Shown here: piece by piece, positions 30,300 through 40,615 of the stretch
Layout: each line of letters starts with the position of its first letter
Numbering within the stretch: the first letter of the stretch is position 1
Assembly: GCA_026225945.1 (NCBI GenBank)
Contig: JAMJFZ010001641.1
Span: 39,012 to 103,011 of the forward strand
DNA: 64,000 nucleotides
Direction of reading: 5' to 3'
Source of the DNA: Cricetomys ansorgei
Taxonomy: Eukaryota > Chordata > Mammalia > Rodentia > Nesomyidae
Notes under the pieces: generated by a model
The model's database searches: none
Seen by the model: only the letters and a program-made list of their open reading frames with translations
Told to the model about the DNA's origin: nothing
Program-made: the position numbers and the translations under genes

Positions 30300-31050
30300 G
30301 AGAGAGCTGGAGTTTGAGCAGCTAGGGCTCAGGGCAGACCTTTTAGAAGAGTTGACTATCCTTGTGGAGGCTGTCACTCACTAGCTTCTTGCCCTCCTGA
30401 GGTCTAGGGAGTGGGAAGACTTTTGCAAAAACATCCCCAAACCAGAGTGTAAAAACCAATCAACAGGTTGGTCTTGCTGTGCATGACGAAGCACCTAGCA
30501 TGGTCACATCAGGATGTCTGGCCCTAGGTCTAGTGAAGGCTCACTTGCCTCTCCATCTTAGGAAAGCTTTAGGAAGGCTCCTGGACTCACTCCCAGCAAT
30601 GTATAGTATCCCGCATCTCAGCATCTCAGCGAGGGGTGTAGGATGACCCTGAATTCCAAAGTGCCTGGGAAGCCCAAATGAGCACATCCCAGGTGTGTAC
30701 CACCCTGAGCTCTGCTCCCCAACCAAGCAGGCCAAGGAAGACAAGCTTCCCCCATCGTTCATTGTGAGTCACAGATCCTCAAGCCTCAAAGCTGCTCTCA
30801 GCCAGACCCAGTGCAGCCACACAGGCCTGCCCCTTGCTCTGCCTCTGGCACTGGGAGGGGGATGGATTTCCAGCCAGTCCTGTGCCTGCAGGCTCTGTTT
30901 CTTCTTGATAATGCATGAGTAACCTGGTTATGTCCATAGTGGCCAGGGCTTCCTCACCCATTCGGTTGCCTTCTCCAGAAAAGACTAAGAGGGAGTGGAG
31001 AAGAGAAGGCAGGAGACATAGCGCTTCTTCCGTAGCGCCCTCCCACACCT
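30300..31050. other. Repeat-poor stretch in SHROOM1 intron 1
   Basis: No SINE and no coding signal; the location leaves room for intronic regulatory elements. Confidence 0.4.
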
Positions 31051-31054
31051 TCCA

Positions 31055-31240
31055 TGGCCATTCAGCAACTATTTATTTAACATTGGCCACACACCAGGGC
31101 TGGTGCCAGGCACTGAGTGACAGATAAGGGCAGGGCCTGTCCTCAGGAAGCTCAAGGGTAGGAATGGGAGGAGGAAATAGCAAACAATTACAGAGTAGGG
31201 GATGAGTGACACTGTGGAGAGTCCAAAGAATCCCAAGACC
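31055..31240 (+). mobile_element. L2 LINE fragment
   Basis: CAGCAACTATTTATTTAACA, then GGTGCCAGGCACTGAGTGAC, then GCAAACAATTACAGAG: the L2 3' order. Confidence 0.75.
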
Positions 31241-31424
31241 TCCGAGCAGAGTCCTCTGGGTGAAGCATAAGAACACCTCTGGATGTCCTGATGGTTCCTA
31301 GACAGAAGGCAGAGTTGCAGGCCCACCCAGTGCATTATTCTGGAATTTGTTGGTACTCAAAGGTGTCTTATTTCCCACTTGGAGTCTGGACTTTGGGCAG
31401 GGTTTGCCTCTAGGAAATTGATTT

Positions 31425-31615
31425 TGGCTGCAGTGAGCTTGGAGGCACGCCTAGATTCCAGCCAGGGCTCTGCCACTTATGACCAGTGTGTGCCTCTGGC
31501 CCAATCACTTCCTCCTCAGAACCGCTCGGTTCTCATCTGTAAAAAGCACATAGGAGACGAGGATTAAGATAAATATTTATATGACGCACCTGGACCATAA
31601 AGGGCACAGAGTGGG
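31425..31615 (+). mobile_element. MIR SINE
   Basis: Near full-length order: GGGCTCTGCCACTTATGACC, CCAATCACTTCCTCCTCAG, TCTCATCTGTAAAAAGC, GGATTAAGATAAATATTTAT. Confidence 0.85.
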
Positions 31616-32087
31616 GACGGACAGAGATTGTGAAGCCGCCTCTGCTCCTGCTTTGCCCCTTGGCCCCTTTCTCTGGGCTCCTCTGTGATCTCGGAACATT
31701 CTTTATCATTGTTTATCAGAGAAAGATCACACAGAGAAGCTAACAGAATGGCCAGGAAGCTGCCTGGGTGGGACTGGGGTTTGAGCTTGCGCCTGTTCTC
31801 AGCACTATGGGAGGTGCCAGGGCAGAGGGGCAGCTAGAGAAGCCCTGGCACAGGAATAGGTCAATTGCGTCAGAACTGAGGTTCCCAACCCCCAGAGTTG
31901 CACTCTACAACGAGTCCTATTACCCATGCCATCTCAACCTCAAAAATTTCTCTACCATATGATAAAGGGTAGGAGGAAGATGCCAGAGTTAGGACCACGT
32001 GACCAGGGAGGGCTCATGTAAGCCCCGGGTTCTCTACGGTGGAGCCAGCAGTTTGTCCTAACCTTTACCTGAACCCACCAGCTCATC

Positions 32088-32122
32088 TGTGTTTTGTTTT
32101 GTTTTGTTTTATTTTGTTTATT
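32088..32122 (+). repeat. (TTTTG)n pentanucleotide tract before the SHROOM1 acceptor
   Basis: Five to six TTTTG-type units about 25-45 bp upstream of candidate acceptors at 32145, 32151 and 32166. It may serve as the polypyrimidine tract. Confidence 0.85.
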
Positions 32123-32168
32123 TCGGCCCCCAAGAGGCCTGCCAGCCTCAGTCCCCGACCTCACAGCC

Positions 32169-33110
32169 ATGGAGACCCTGGATACTGGGAGCGACCACAC
32201 CTCCCCGGCCCCAGCCACCGGAAACCTGGACTTGCGACGGCTGTCCACGCGCGCCGACTCGGCCTACAGCTCTTTCTCCGCGGCGTCTGGTGGTCCCGAA
32301 ATGTGCACGCCGTCCCCTAGCACCGACCTCCTCCTCCCTTACTTAGACTTGGACTACGTGCGAGTGGTTTGGGGCAGCCGATCCCCTGCCCCGCAGGATG
32401 CCGTCCTTCCAACCACCCAGCAGTCCCGGCCGGCAGTCGCTGAGCAAGACGGCCCGCAGCCCCCTGAGGTCCAGGGAAGCCCAAGGCCACTGAGCAGACA
32501 GGAGACCCCGCTGCTGTGCGCGCTGGCCGCGGAGGCTGAGGCCGCCGCACGCACCGCGGAGCCGCCCAGCCCTCCAGCCTCGCGGGCCGCCTACCGCCAG
32601 CGGCTGCAGGGTGCGCAGCGGCGAGTGCTGCGGGAGACCTCCTTCCAGCGCAAGGAGCTCCGGATGAGCCTGCCTGGCCGCCTGCGGCCCGTGCTCCCTG
32701 CTCGGCCTCCCCCGGTGCACGCGCGCTCGGCCTCCAGCAGCCACGAGGGAGCGGAAGCGGAGCCAGCGCAGGCCGGGGTCGAAGCGCTGAGCGCCGCTGA
32801 CCGGGGGCGTCTCGCCAGCCAGCAGCGGATGTGCTGCTTCTCGGAGCCAGGCAAACTGCATCGCATGGGTCGGAGCTGTGGGCCCACGGGCGAGGGCTTG
32901 AGAGAGGCTTGTTCCACCCAGGAGTTGCAGCGTGGGGTTCACGTGAAGTCCAAAGGGCTTCAGGAGACTCGATCCCTAAGCTCAGTGGAGCTGAACTCCG
33001 GCTCCGTGAACCTTGGCAATACCGGTAGGCCTGCGGGTCGGAGCCAGAGCGTTTCAGGCGAGGACATGGGTCCCTGCGCAGGTTCAGAGAGGTCTGTGGC
33101 CGTTGTCCAG
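32169..33110 (+). CDS. SHROOM1: SHROOM1 coding exon 1
   Basis: 942 bp, GC-rich, 314 codons in phase 0. Ends GTCCAG|GTATGG. The reading frame stays open upstream of the ATG to about 32094, but that part is intron/5' UTR by comparison with human. Confidence 0.95.
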
Positions 33111-35805
33111 GTATGGAACGTAAAGGACGAGGGCTGGTGAGGGAGGACGGCACCTGGGAGACTGCTGTATTTCAGGCCGCTGTTCCCCTTTCTAGGCTGT
33201 TCCTCAACGAGCAGAAACCCCCAGACCATTGCTTCAAACCAAGCTTTCCAGGTGAGACATTCTGGGGACAAAGTTGTCTGGAGTCAACTTTCACAGCTCT
33301 TGTTTGAAAAGGGATCACAGGATCTGTATTCATTACTTTTTCTAACGTCACCAAATTCTCAACAAAGGGGACTTAGAGAAGAAATGCTTCTTTTGGAGAG
33401 TCCATCATGGCAGGGAAGGTATGGATTCGGGGAATGTGAGGCTTTGGTCACACTACATCTGTAGTCAGGGAACAGATTCCTGCTGATGCTCAGCTCTCTC
33501 CTTTTCCACTTTTTGTTGATTCTGGAATCCCAGACCATGGGATGGCACTACCCACATTCAGTGGGCTTCCCTCCTTAGTTATACCTCTCTGGAAAGCCCC
33601 CTCACAGTCAGTCAGAGGTGTGTCTCCTAGGTGATTCCAAATCAAGTTCACAAAGATAATCATTGCAGGGCAGTCTACCTACCTGTTAGAGACTTCTGTC
33701 TTTTGCAAACTGCACGCTCTACTATTTCTCTGGTGCAGTAGAAAAGCCCTCTTTCCTGGTCACTGTAGGGTCCCTGCCTCTAGGTTCTTGACTCAGAAGG
33801 AGGCTGCAGTGGTGTGTCCTGTAGCGGTCCTCCAGAGCAGCCCAGCTGCCTGTGCTCAGAAGGTCTCTGAGACCTTCATGGTGTCTACTCGGTTCCCCTC
33901 CCTCCCTGATGATGATGTGTTCCTGGAAGAAGCCAAGACACCATCACCTCAAGATTCCCATGCCCCCAAGGGGCTCGCAACCAGGTGAATCCCCTCTTGT
34001 GTCCAAGCACAAGGAGACATTCTCCTCACATGTATACATCAGAAAATGATGGAGGGCTGGGAACTCACTCTTGCAATGCCCAGGTGGTGGGGATGGGGGC
34101 AGGTAGCCCTTGAAAAGCCAGCTGTTGTTTTAACAGAGCCTTTTCTGATTTGATATCTCTTCCATTTCCAGGGACCTCCACACCCCTAACCAACAGTATG
34201 AAAATAGTTTAAGTCAGAAAGCTGGCCAAATTACAGTCTCTGCAGAGCACCTCCTCCATGAGGATCCAGGGACCACTAGAGCAGATGACTATTGGCAAGG
34301 GGTGAATGGTTCTGTGGGCATCTCTAGATCCACAGGCCGTAGCCCTCCTGGGACTGCAAAAGATGATGTCCCAACATGTGACCCTCCTGGGCTGCTCACC
34401 ACTGACCCCTCTACAGCTACAGAGAGTAACCCCCTCAAGCATCCATCAGTCGATGCCCTGAGACCTTCAGGTTGTGAGACTCCAGGGCCCCCTCCCCACC
34501 CTTCTCTGACCTGGGGCCAGGCTGGCTCCAAGCCAACTTGGCCTAGCCGGCATTTTGAGGAGCTGGTTCAGGAGCTAGCCAGACTGGATTCCTCCTTGAG
34601 TGATACTCTTGCTGCCCAGCCCGGTCCAGAGCCACCTCCGGGCCTTCTGGATGGGCTCTTTCCTGCCGCAGAGGTCTGGGCTGCAATGAGGCCAGCCTGT
34701 GAGGAGGCTGAAGAGGAGGCAGCTGGTGCTAAGGAGGCGAGGTGAGTGACAGGCACAGGAGACTGCTGATTCTAGCCTGCAGCCTAGGGCAGACAAACTC
34801 AAAGAAGTCTTTGGTTTGTTCTCAGGTCCTGTGAATGTGACTTCACACAGGAACTGCCAATTTCCCAGGAGGGAAGATCTGAAAACTCTAGCCCTCACCC
34901 TGTGCCTGACCAGTCAAGTAGCCAGAGACTCCCAGAACTAAACAGCATCCTGGCCAAGAAAAAAGTGAGCTGGAGTGGGTGTGGGGTGTTGGGGTGTTGG
35001 CGAAAGCTGGGAGATGCTGGAGCTTAGCTTCTGGGTGGAGAACTCCGGGCTTGGCCCAGTTCTTGAACACCATAGCCCTCCCTGCAGGTGGAGCTAGCTC
35101 ACCTCCTCCAAAAGATGCTCCAAGATCTTAACGCCGAGCAGGAGCGACTGCGGGGGACAGCCGCAGACTGGACCGGACGCTTCGCTGCTCTGGAGGCTGC
35201 GGTGAGCCAGACCTGTGCTCCTCGGGAGCTGGAGCGGTTCCGCCGGTTCATGACGGACCTAGAGCGCGTGCTTGGTCTTCTGCTGCTTCTGGGAAGCCGC
35301 TTGGCCCGTGTGCACCTCGCCTTGGCCAAGGCGGGCTCAGACAGCGACCTTGATGAGAAGGTAAAAGAGGTTAAGTTTGGGGAAAGAGAAGGGCTTGGAG
35401 GGGCCTGCAGTCTACCGCCAGGACGGTCCCCGGAGCAGCGTTGCTCACTGCGCCCTCTCCCGGTGGTTCCAGGCCTCGCTGCTGCAGAGACTCAGGCTTC
35501 TGCAGCGACAGCAGGAGGATGCTAAAGAGCTGAAGGAGCACGTGGCTCGGAGGGAGCAAGCCCTGCGTCAGGTGTTGGAGCGAGAGCTGCCCGCAGAGCA
35601 TCTGCGCTGCTATTGTGTGCTGCTGGCCTCCAAGGCAAGGATCCTGTCCCAGCAACGCAGCCTGGACGACCGAATCCGGTTCCTTAAGGACCAGCTGGAC
35701 ACCATCTGGAGCGACCTCAGCTATCATCCCCTTTCTCCTAGACTGTCCTGGACCCCAGGAATCCATCCTCTGGACAAGCCATCTTTTCCTGCTACCCCTA
35801 TCTAG
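32169..35805 (+). CDS. SHROOM1: SHROOM1: Shroom family member 1 (complete coding region, seven exons)
   Basis: Shroom proteins organise the actomyosin cytoskeleton; the C-terminal ASD2 recruits Rho kinase and ASD1-type regions bind F-actin. SHROOM1 lacks the PDZ domain of SHROOM2/3. The coding exons are 32169-33110, 33196-33251, 33784-33984, 34172-34741, 34826-34964, 35088-35360 and 35473-35805. Each has GT/AG ends, and phases 0,2,2,2,0,0 close to 837 residues (human about 850). Residues 1-45 carry DSAYSSFSAASGGPE, shared with human. Residues 139-170 (RAAYRQRLQGAQRR, RETSFQRKELRMSLP) are almost invariant and resemble the actin-binding block. ASD2 lies at about 525-825: EELVQELARLD, AKKKVELAHLLQKML, LLLLLGSRLARV and EDAKELKEHVARRE, forming coiled coil. 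The start has a strong Kozak context (GCCATGG). Its promoter is probably the 26.3-26.9 kb CpG island. Confidence 0.95.
33196..33251 (+). CDS. SHROOM1: SHROOM1 coding exon 2 (56 bp)
   Basis: Micro-exon with acceptor TTTCTAG|GCTG and donor TCCAG|GTGAGA. It codes for AVPQRAETPRPLLQTKLS, matching human SHROOM1, and leaves phase 2. Confidence 0.93.
33784..33984 (+). CDS. SHROOM1: SHROOM1 coding exon 3
   Basis: Acceptor CTCTAG|GTTC, donor ACCAG|GTGAAT. Codes for RFLTQKEAAVV ... LPDDDVFLEEA, aligned with the human protein; phase 2 in and out. Confidence 0.93.
34172..34741 (+). CDS. SHROOM1: SHROOM1 coding exon 4
   Basis: Acceptor TTCCAG|GGAC, donor GCGAG|GTGAGT; 570 bp. Contains DDYWQGVNGSVGISR and the start of ASD2 (HFEELVQELARLD), then GLLDGLFPAAEVWAAMRPAC. 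Confidence 0.95.
34826..34964 (+). CDS. SHROOM1: SHROOM1 coding exon 5
   Basis: Acceptor TTCTCAG|GTCC, donor AAAA|GTGAGC. Less conserved than its neighbours but in frame throughout; ends in SILAKKK at phase 0. Confidence 0.9.
35088..35360 (+). CDS. SHROOM1: SHROOM1 coding exon 6
   Basis: Acceptor CCTGCAG|GTGG, donor GAGAAG|GTAAAA; 91 codons of ASD2 coiled coil (VELAHLLQKMLQDLNAEQER). Confidence 0.95.
35473..35805 (+). CDS. SHROOM1: SHROOM1 last coding exon
   Basis: Acceptor GTTCCAG|GCCT; 110 codons and TAG. Encodes the end of ASD2 (LLQRLRLLQRQQEDAKELKE) and a short proline-rich tail. No canonical AATAAA follows within 250 bp; the nearest well-placed one is at 36634. Confidence 0.95.
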   Translation, partial: ASLLQRLRLLQRQQEDAKELKEHVARREQALRQVLERELPAEHLRCYCVLLASKARILSQQRSLDDRIRFLKDQLDTIWSDLSYHPLSPRLSWTPGIHPLDKPSFPATPI

Positions 35806-36021
35806 TTACAGGGGATGAAGGTGGGGAGCGTTGTCCCAGCCTCACCTGCAGTTGGGGTCATGCTTTATATAGAGAGAGCTTTCCCTTGAAGTACGAGTAG
35901 GGAGGACCTCACACCAAGCCTTCCCAGGACACATCTTCCCACAGTGTTCTCCTGTAGTCTTATTCAAGATTGTAATTATTTGGAAAGTCATTTATGGGTC
36001 TTAAAAATTACAGTATTCAAG

Positions 36022-36500
36022 CCTGGCCTGGTGGTGTTGGTCTGTAATCCCAGCTACATGGGAAACAGACAGGAAGATTTCAAGTTCAAGGCCTATCTGG
36101 GCTACAGATGGAACTCAAAGTCAGGGTGAACAATTTAGGAGACTCTGCTTCAAGATAAATGTTAAAAAAAAGGGCTGCAGGGGGCTGGAGAGATGGCTTG
36201 GCAGTTAAGACCTCTTGCTGTTCTTCCAGAGGATCTGAGTTAGATTTCAGGCCCCACGTTGTATGGCTCACATCCACCTGTAACACCAGTCCCAGGAGTT
36301 CTGACACCCTCTGGTCTGCACGTAGGTGGCACACAGACAAACATGCAGGCAAAACACCCATAAATAATAAACAAATAAATAAATAAAATCTTAAAACAAT
36401 TTAAAAAGGGGGCTGCAGATATAACTGAGTCGTAGAGTGTTTGTTGACCTGTGTGAGACCCTAGGTTCAGTCCACAGCACAACATCAACAAAAATAAAGC
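36022..36500 (+). mobile_element. Old B1 (36022-36155), B2 SINE (36182-36395) and ID fragment (36405-36500)
   Basis: Forward words GGTGGTGTTGGTCTGTAATC; then GGGGCTGGAGAGATGGCTTG; then GGGCTGCAGATATAACTGAG with ACCCTAGGTTCAGTCC. Confidence 0.75.
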
Positions 36501-36633
36501 AAGACAAAGGAACACAAACTCTGTACACACCTCTGGTGATGGTGAGTCCGTCTGTCAGAGTTGGCGGGAGGCAGAGGGGACAAGAAAGAATACTTCAGCT
36601 TTCGGTGCAAAATAGTATTGTATTTCATTTTCT

Positions 36634-36639
36634 AATAAA
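36634..36639 (+). terminator. Candidate distal polyA signal for SHROOM1
   Basis: AATAAA with GTGTGTGT about 15 bp later. It implies an 830 bp 3' UTR that contains SINEs. An unrecognised closer signal is equally possible. Confidence 0.3.
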
Positions 36640-36804
36640 TTTTCTAAGACAAGTGTGTGTCGCCTGTGCCTGCTTGGGATGGGGAAAATGGGGAGGGGTC
36701 TTGTTGACAAACTCCAGTCCTAGCTGACTGAGTAGAAGAGAGACTAGGCAGAACATCAGTCTGGTCCAGCAATGTCTAGGGAGACTGGAGAACCAGGTTT
36801 GAAA

Positions 36805-36925
36805 TAGGAGGGGCAGTAGGGCAGAGGCAGGCAAGTCTCTGAGTTTGAGTGGGGTGTGCAGAGTGAGTTCCAGGACAGCCAGAGTTACTACAGAGAAAAC
36901 CCTGTCTTGAAAAACAAAAACAGAA
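36805..36925 (+). mobile_element. B1 SINE, 5' truncated
   Basis: Forward B1 right half: GCAGAGTGAGTTCCAGGACAG, AAACCCTGTCTTG; followed by a GA-rich stretch to 36988. Confidence 0.85.
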
Positions 36926-37087
36926 GAAAGAGGAGAGGGGAGGAAGAGGAGGAAGAAGAAGAAAAGAAAAGGAGAGAGAGAGGGAAAGAACTTGAGTAGC
37001 TGAGGGGCACTGGGCCCTCAATGCCACTGCCATCAGCAGTTCCTAACTGCCCTGGTAACTGGATCACCACCACAAAAGCTCAGGTCC

Positions 37088-37440
37088 TTGGGCCGGTGAG
37101 ATGGCTCAGCTGGTAAAAGAGCTTACTGTACAAGCCTGGTAACCTGTGTTCAAACCTCAGATTCCACAGAAGGAGAGAGCCAACTCCCAGAAGTTGTACT
37201 TTGACCCAACATGAGTGTCATGACAGTCACATACCCACATTCATACACGTGCTTTTTCCCCCAACTATCACCAACCAACCATATCCCCCTCAAAAAAAAA
37301 AAAATAAGAAAGCTCACTGAATTTAGAATCTGACATCACAGCTCTTGCCAGGCCAAGGTGGGAGGTTTTTCTTGAAGACCATGAGTTACAGACCAGGCTA
37401 GCAATATATTGAGACCTCCCATACTTCAAAACACAAACAA
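37088..37440 (+). mobile_element. B3-type SINE (37088-37258) and old B1-like fragment (37340-37440)
   Basis: Forward GGGCCGGTGAGATGGCTCAG and CAACTCCCAGAAGTTG; then CAAGGTGGGAGG and TTGAGACCTCCC. Confidence 0.7.
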
Positions 37441-37444
37441 AACT

Positions 37445-39705
37445 GAGCTCACCTTGCTGCTGGTCTGAGATCAGCTCTGGATCAGCCAGGCCAGAAGGGA
37501 GTGAGGTTGGGAGCTGAAGACAAGGCATGGAGTACCCAGAAATAGTGAGTGTGGGGACTGAAGGCCTAGAAAGGCAGCTAGGACTAGTACTGTATCTGGA
37601 AAGGGTGACTTCAGGGTGGTCTGAGTCCAAATCACAGGACAAAGCTCTGTCCACCTGTGCAGCAACCCTGTGTACACAGAACCAGCTTTGCAGATGAACG
37701 GGAGACCAGCTTCAGTATCACAGCTGCAAACACAAGGGATAAGAATCTTTTCTCACAAAAGCTCAGGGTATTTTTGGAAGCTAGGCACATTAAAAGGTGT
37801 GTGTATGTGTATTTAAAGCTAACTGACCCCACAGTGAAGGATCTCTGCTTCTGGGTCTGTTTTCTGATATGTATTGTCACTAAGTGCAACTCGTTGAGAA
37901 TTTTAAATGGTCTTATTCATAGTAAAAGCATTAGTTGTAACAGTCGGGCTATTGAATACAGAACAATGTTCACATTGTGTCAATTTATAAAAAACATATG
38001 GGTTCCTGCTGAGGCCATTGAGGGTTCTAATGCTATGCTTCGCCTTTGTTGCTTTGAACCTCGTGGGTGGGGCCCAGGCTTGAAGGTTCCTGGCGGAGCC
38101 AGCTCTCCTGGAGGAGCTTTCTGCATGGAAGCTACTAATTTCTGCCTATTGCCCTATACAATCCATTGCATGCTTCCATTATGATATTCTTAGAAACACA
38201 TCTAACATCGTCCATTAACCAATGGTAAGTATGTATTTCAAAGCACTTCTATCTTAAGGGCCTGTATAGAGAGGACTACCAGCTTCCTGCTAAAATGAAC
38301 CTTGTTTCTGTGCTGGGTTTTTCAAAGAGGAAATAATGAGATTTCCGTGCTCAACCCTGACAGTTTGTAAGAAACCCCCAAGGTAGTGCAATATTTCCAG
38401 CGCTGGTCCTCGTGTCTTGCCTGGTCTTGTCTCCTTCTTGCCTCAGTTTTTATTTTGTCCGATAGTGATTTCTTATGAGGGCACTCAGGAGTTCATGACA
38501 GAGAGGTTCTGTGTTGGCATCTCAGATCTCAAGATTTTGAGAGCAACCCAAAACCTGATGCATGGACCCTGCGGTGCACCGCCAGCAGAGGGCGCTGTTC
38601 CCTTACCATGAAAACGTCCACTCACACTGTGATCACAGGCAGACTGGCAAGCTCGCACAGGCTCCAGGCTAGCCACAGGGTCTTGGCCTGGGCATTGTCC
38701 CTGTTGGGCTTGAGAGCTGAAACTGAGCCTTTTGCTTCTGTCGGAAAGAAATTGTGGCTAGCTAAGAAGGAAAAGGCTGGCTCACTTTTCACTGCCACCA
38801 GGTCTACGTTGGAAAATTGTTGACTGAGTGAGATGTGCAGCCAGAGCATCCAGCCAGAGCATCCATCCTGGAATGTATCTGTCTGCCGCCTCCGCAACCT
38901 GAGCGGTGACTCGGTGTCTCATCCGCCCTTGGCGGAGGCGGCGCCCCGGGCCTCGCGGGAGGTTTGTCTAGAGCTGTTGTTGCTAGGCAACAAGCATCAC
39001 CTCGGCCTCCCGCTTATCCCGCCCCCGCTGCTCCTCCTCCTAAGAATTTAATTGGTGTACTTTTTACTTTCGTACTGTACATTGGAAATGGAATGGGAAA
39101 GCTGTGTTCCTCGGCGCCCCAAGCTGTCGAGAACATTCTGCTTGTTACAAAACGTACCTCGGCTAGCGGCTGGTGGCAACTCTGTGGATCTTTACTGAGT
39201 CTGATGGAGGCGTTGGCCATTCAGAAGAGGCTCCCGGGAAAAGTTAGGGCAAGTGCGCTGTGCTCAGACCAGGTGAATGGTGAGGAGAGGACACTTGCTG
39301 TGAAGAAATCCTCTCAAGACCCATAGTGTTACTATCTCTTCTAGGCCACCACTTAGGGGACACTACCTGTTTTCTTTGGTATTTAAATCACTCTGCGTTT
39401 CCCACCAAGAGGATTTGTTTTTCTTCCGTGGGAGAAGGCTGGGTTAAGATATTTCCTCTCCCCTCCCCCATCTCGCTCTTTCACCCTCCTCTCCTATCTC
39501 CTGCTCTCTTCTTTCTCTTCTCCTTTTCCTCCTTCCTCTCTTTCTATTTCCCCTCCTCCCTGGCTGCCCTCACCCCCAGAGGTTTAAGTCCAGAGGTGTG
39601 GCAGTTCTCCACAATGAGCTCAGTTCCTGAAGCTAAAAAGCCACCTGGAAAGGAAAAACACACCTATGAAACCATTTCAAAAGATCACACAATTTCTTCC
39701 AGAAA
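37445..39705. other. 2.3 kb repeat-poor intergenic block
   Basis: The longest stretch outside genes without SINEs or microsatellites. The open frames in it lack family features. It contains the CpG/X-box element described next and looks like a candidate regulatory domain between SHROOM1 and SOWAHA. Confidence 0.55.
38875..39045. promoter_or_regulatory. Small CpG-rich element with RFX X-box
   Basis: CpG-dense DNA (GCCGCCTCCGC, GGCGGAGGCGGCGCCCCGGG) within AT-rich surroundings. It carries the palindrome GTTGCTAGGCAAC at 38979-38991, a perfect RFX X-box type site, the pair CCGCC-CTT-GGCGG at 38923-38935, and a GC box CCCGCCCCCGC near 39020. It may be a promoter of an unannotated transcript or an enhancer. 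Confidence 0.5.
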
Positions 39706-39716
39706 AAAAAAAAAAA

Positions 39717-39738
39717 GTGTGTGCGCGCGCGTGCGTGC

Positions 39739-39770
<32 letters not shown>
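39717..39770 (+). repeat. (GC/GT)n microsatellite
   Basis: GTGCGCGCGCGTGCGTGCGT passing into about 12 GT units; Z-DNA-type tract. Confidence 0.96.
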
Positions 39771-39874
39771 TAAAGGGAGGAGAGTAAGGGGTCCTGGGTT
39801 AGAGTATCCTTTAAAAAAAAAAAGATTTATTCCTGTTTTATTTTGTGGGTGTTTGTTTGGGTTTTTTGTTGGTG

Positions 39875-40232
39875 GTGGTGATTTTTTGAGACAGGATTTC
39901 TCTGTTGTAACTCTGGCTGTCCTAGAACTCAGTCTGTAGATCAGACTGGCCTCAGACTCACAGAGCTACCCCTGCCTCTGCTTCCCAAGTGCTGGAATTA
40001 GAGATGAGTGCCACCACTGCCTGGGTTGTGTGTGTTTTGCCTGCATGTATGTCTGTGCGCCACATGCTTGCTTGGTGGTGTCTTTGGAGGTCAGAAGAAG
40101 GGATAGGATCTCTTGGATCTGGAGTTATAGATGATTGTGAACCATCACCACCATCAGGACGCTGGAAACTGAACTCAGGTCTTCTGTAAGAGCAATCAGT
40201 GTTCTTAACACCTGAGCCACTTCTTCAGTCTT
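39875..40232 (-). mobile_element. B1 SINE (39875-40022) and B2 SINE (40025-40232)
   Basis: Reverse B1 (TTTTTTGAGACAGGATTTC), then reverse B2 (GCCTGCATGTATGTCTGTGC, GAGCCACTTCTTCAGTC). Confidence 0.85.
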
Positions 40233-40334
40233 TGAGAGCATCTTTATAAAGATCGGGAGGTGCTTTCAGCTCACTTAGTGGCAATTTAGAGGGGTAAGGT
40301 AAGGATAGTAGAGGAATGTGAGTTAAGAAAGACA

Positions 40335-40450
40335 CTATTCACTTGGGAGGCAGAGACAGGAGGATATTTGTGAGTTCAAGGCCAATTTGTTCTACAAAGT
40401 GAATGCCAGGATAGCCAGGACTACACAGAGAACTCTTGTGTCAATCTTAA
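40335..40450 (+). mobile_element. B1 SINE, diverged
   Basis: Forward B1: CTTGGGAGGCAGAGACAGG, GAATGCCAGGATAGCCAGG. Confidence 0.75.
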
Positions 40451-40454
40451 CCCT

Positions 40455-40615
40455 AAGAAAGAAAGAAAAAAAGAAAGAAAGAAAGGAAGAAAGAAAGAAA
40501 GAAAGAAAAGAAAGGAAGGAAGAAAGAAAGGAATGAAGGAAGGGAGGGAAAGAAAAAAGAAGGAAGAGAGAGAGAAAGAGAGAGAGGAAGGAAGGAAGGA
40601 AGGAAGGAAGGAAGA
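40455..40615 (+). repeat. (GAAA)n/(GGAA)n purine tract
   Basis: About 160 bp of almost pure purine built of GAAA then GGAA units. Confidence 0.96.

Larger units (their letters stand above)
26587..32166 (+). other. Presumed SHROOM1 first intron
   Basis: Inferred from the CpG-island donor(s) and candidate acceptors before the coding exon. It contains SINEs, a URR1, L2 and MIR. The 27260-27775, 27965-28440 and 30300-31050 stretches hold nothing I recognise. Confidence 0.5.

Noticed and set aside
32317..33153. 278-codon minus-strand open frame across the first SHROOM1 coding exon
   Set aside because: Same GC-rich shadow effect; the plus strand has a clear SHROOM1 match and splice sites.
38570..38612. 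Possible short conserved coding exon near GGTGCACCGCCAGCAGAGGG
   Set aside because: The word CCAGCAGAGGGCGCTG resembles a CTCF-type motif, not an exon. No frame extends with family features. A CTCF site here is plausible but unproven.
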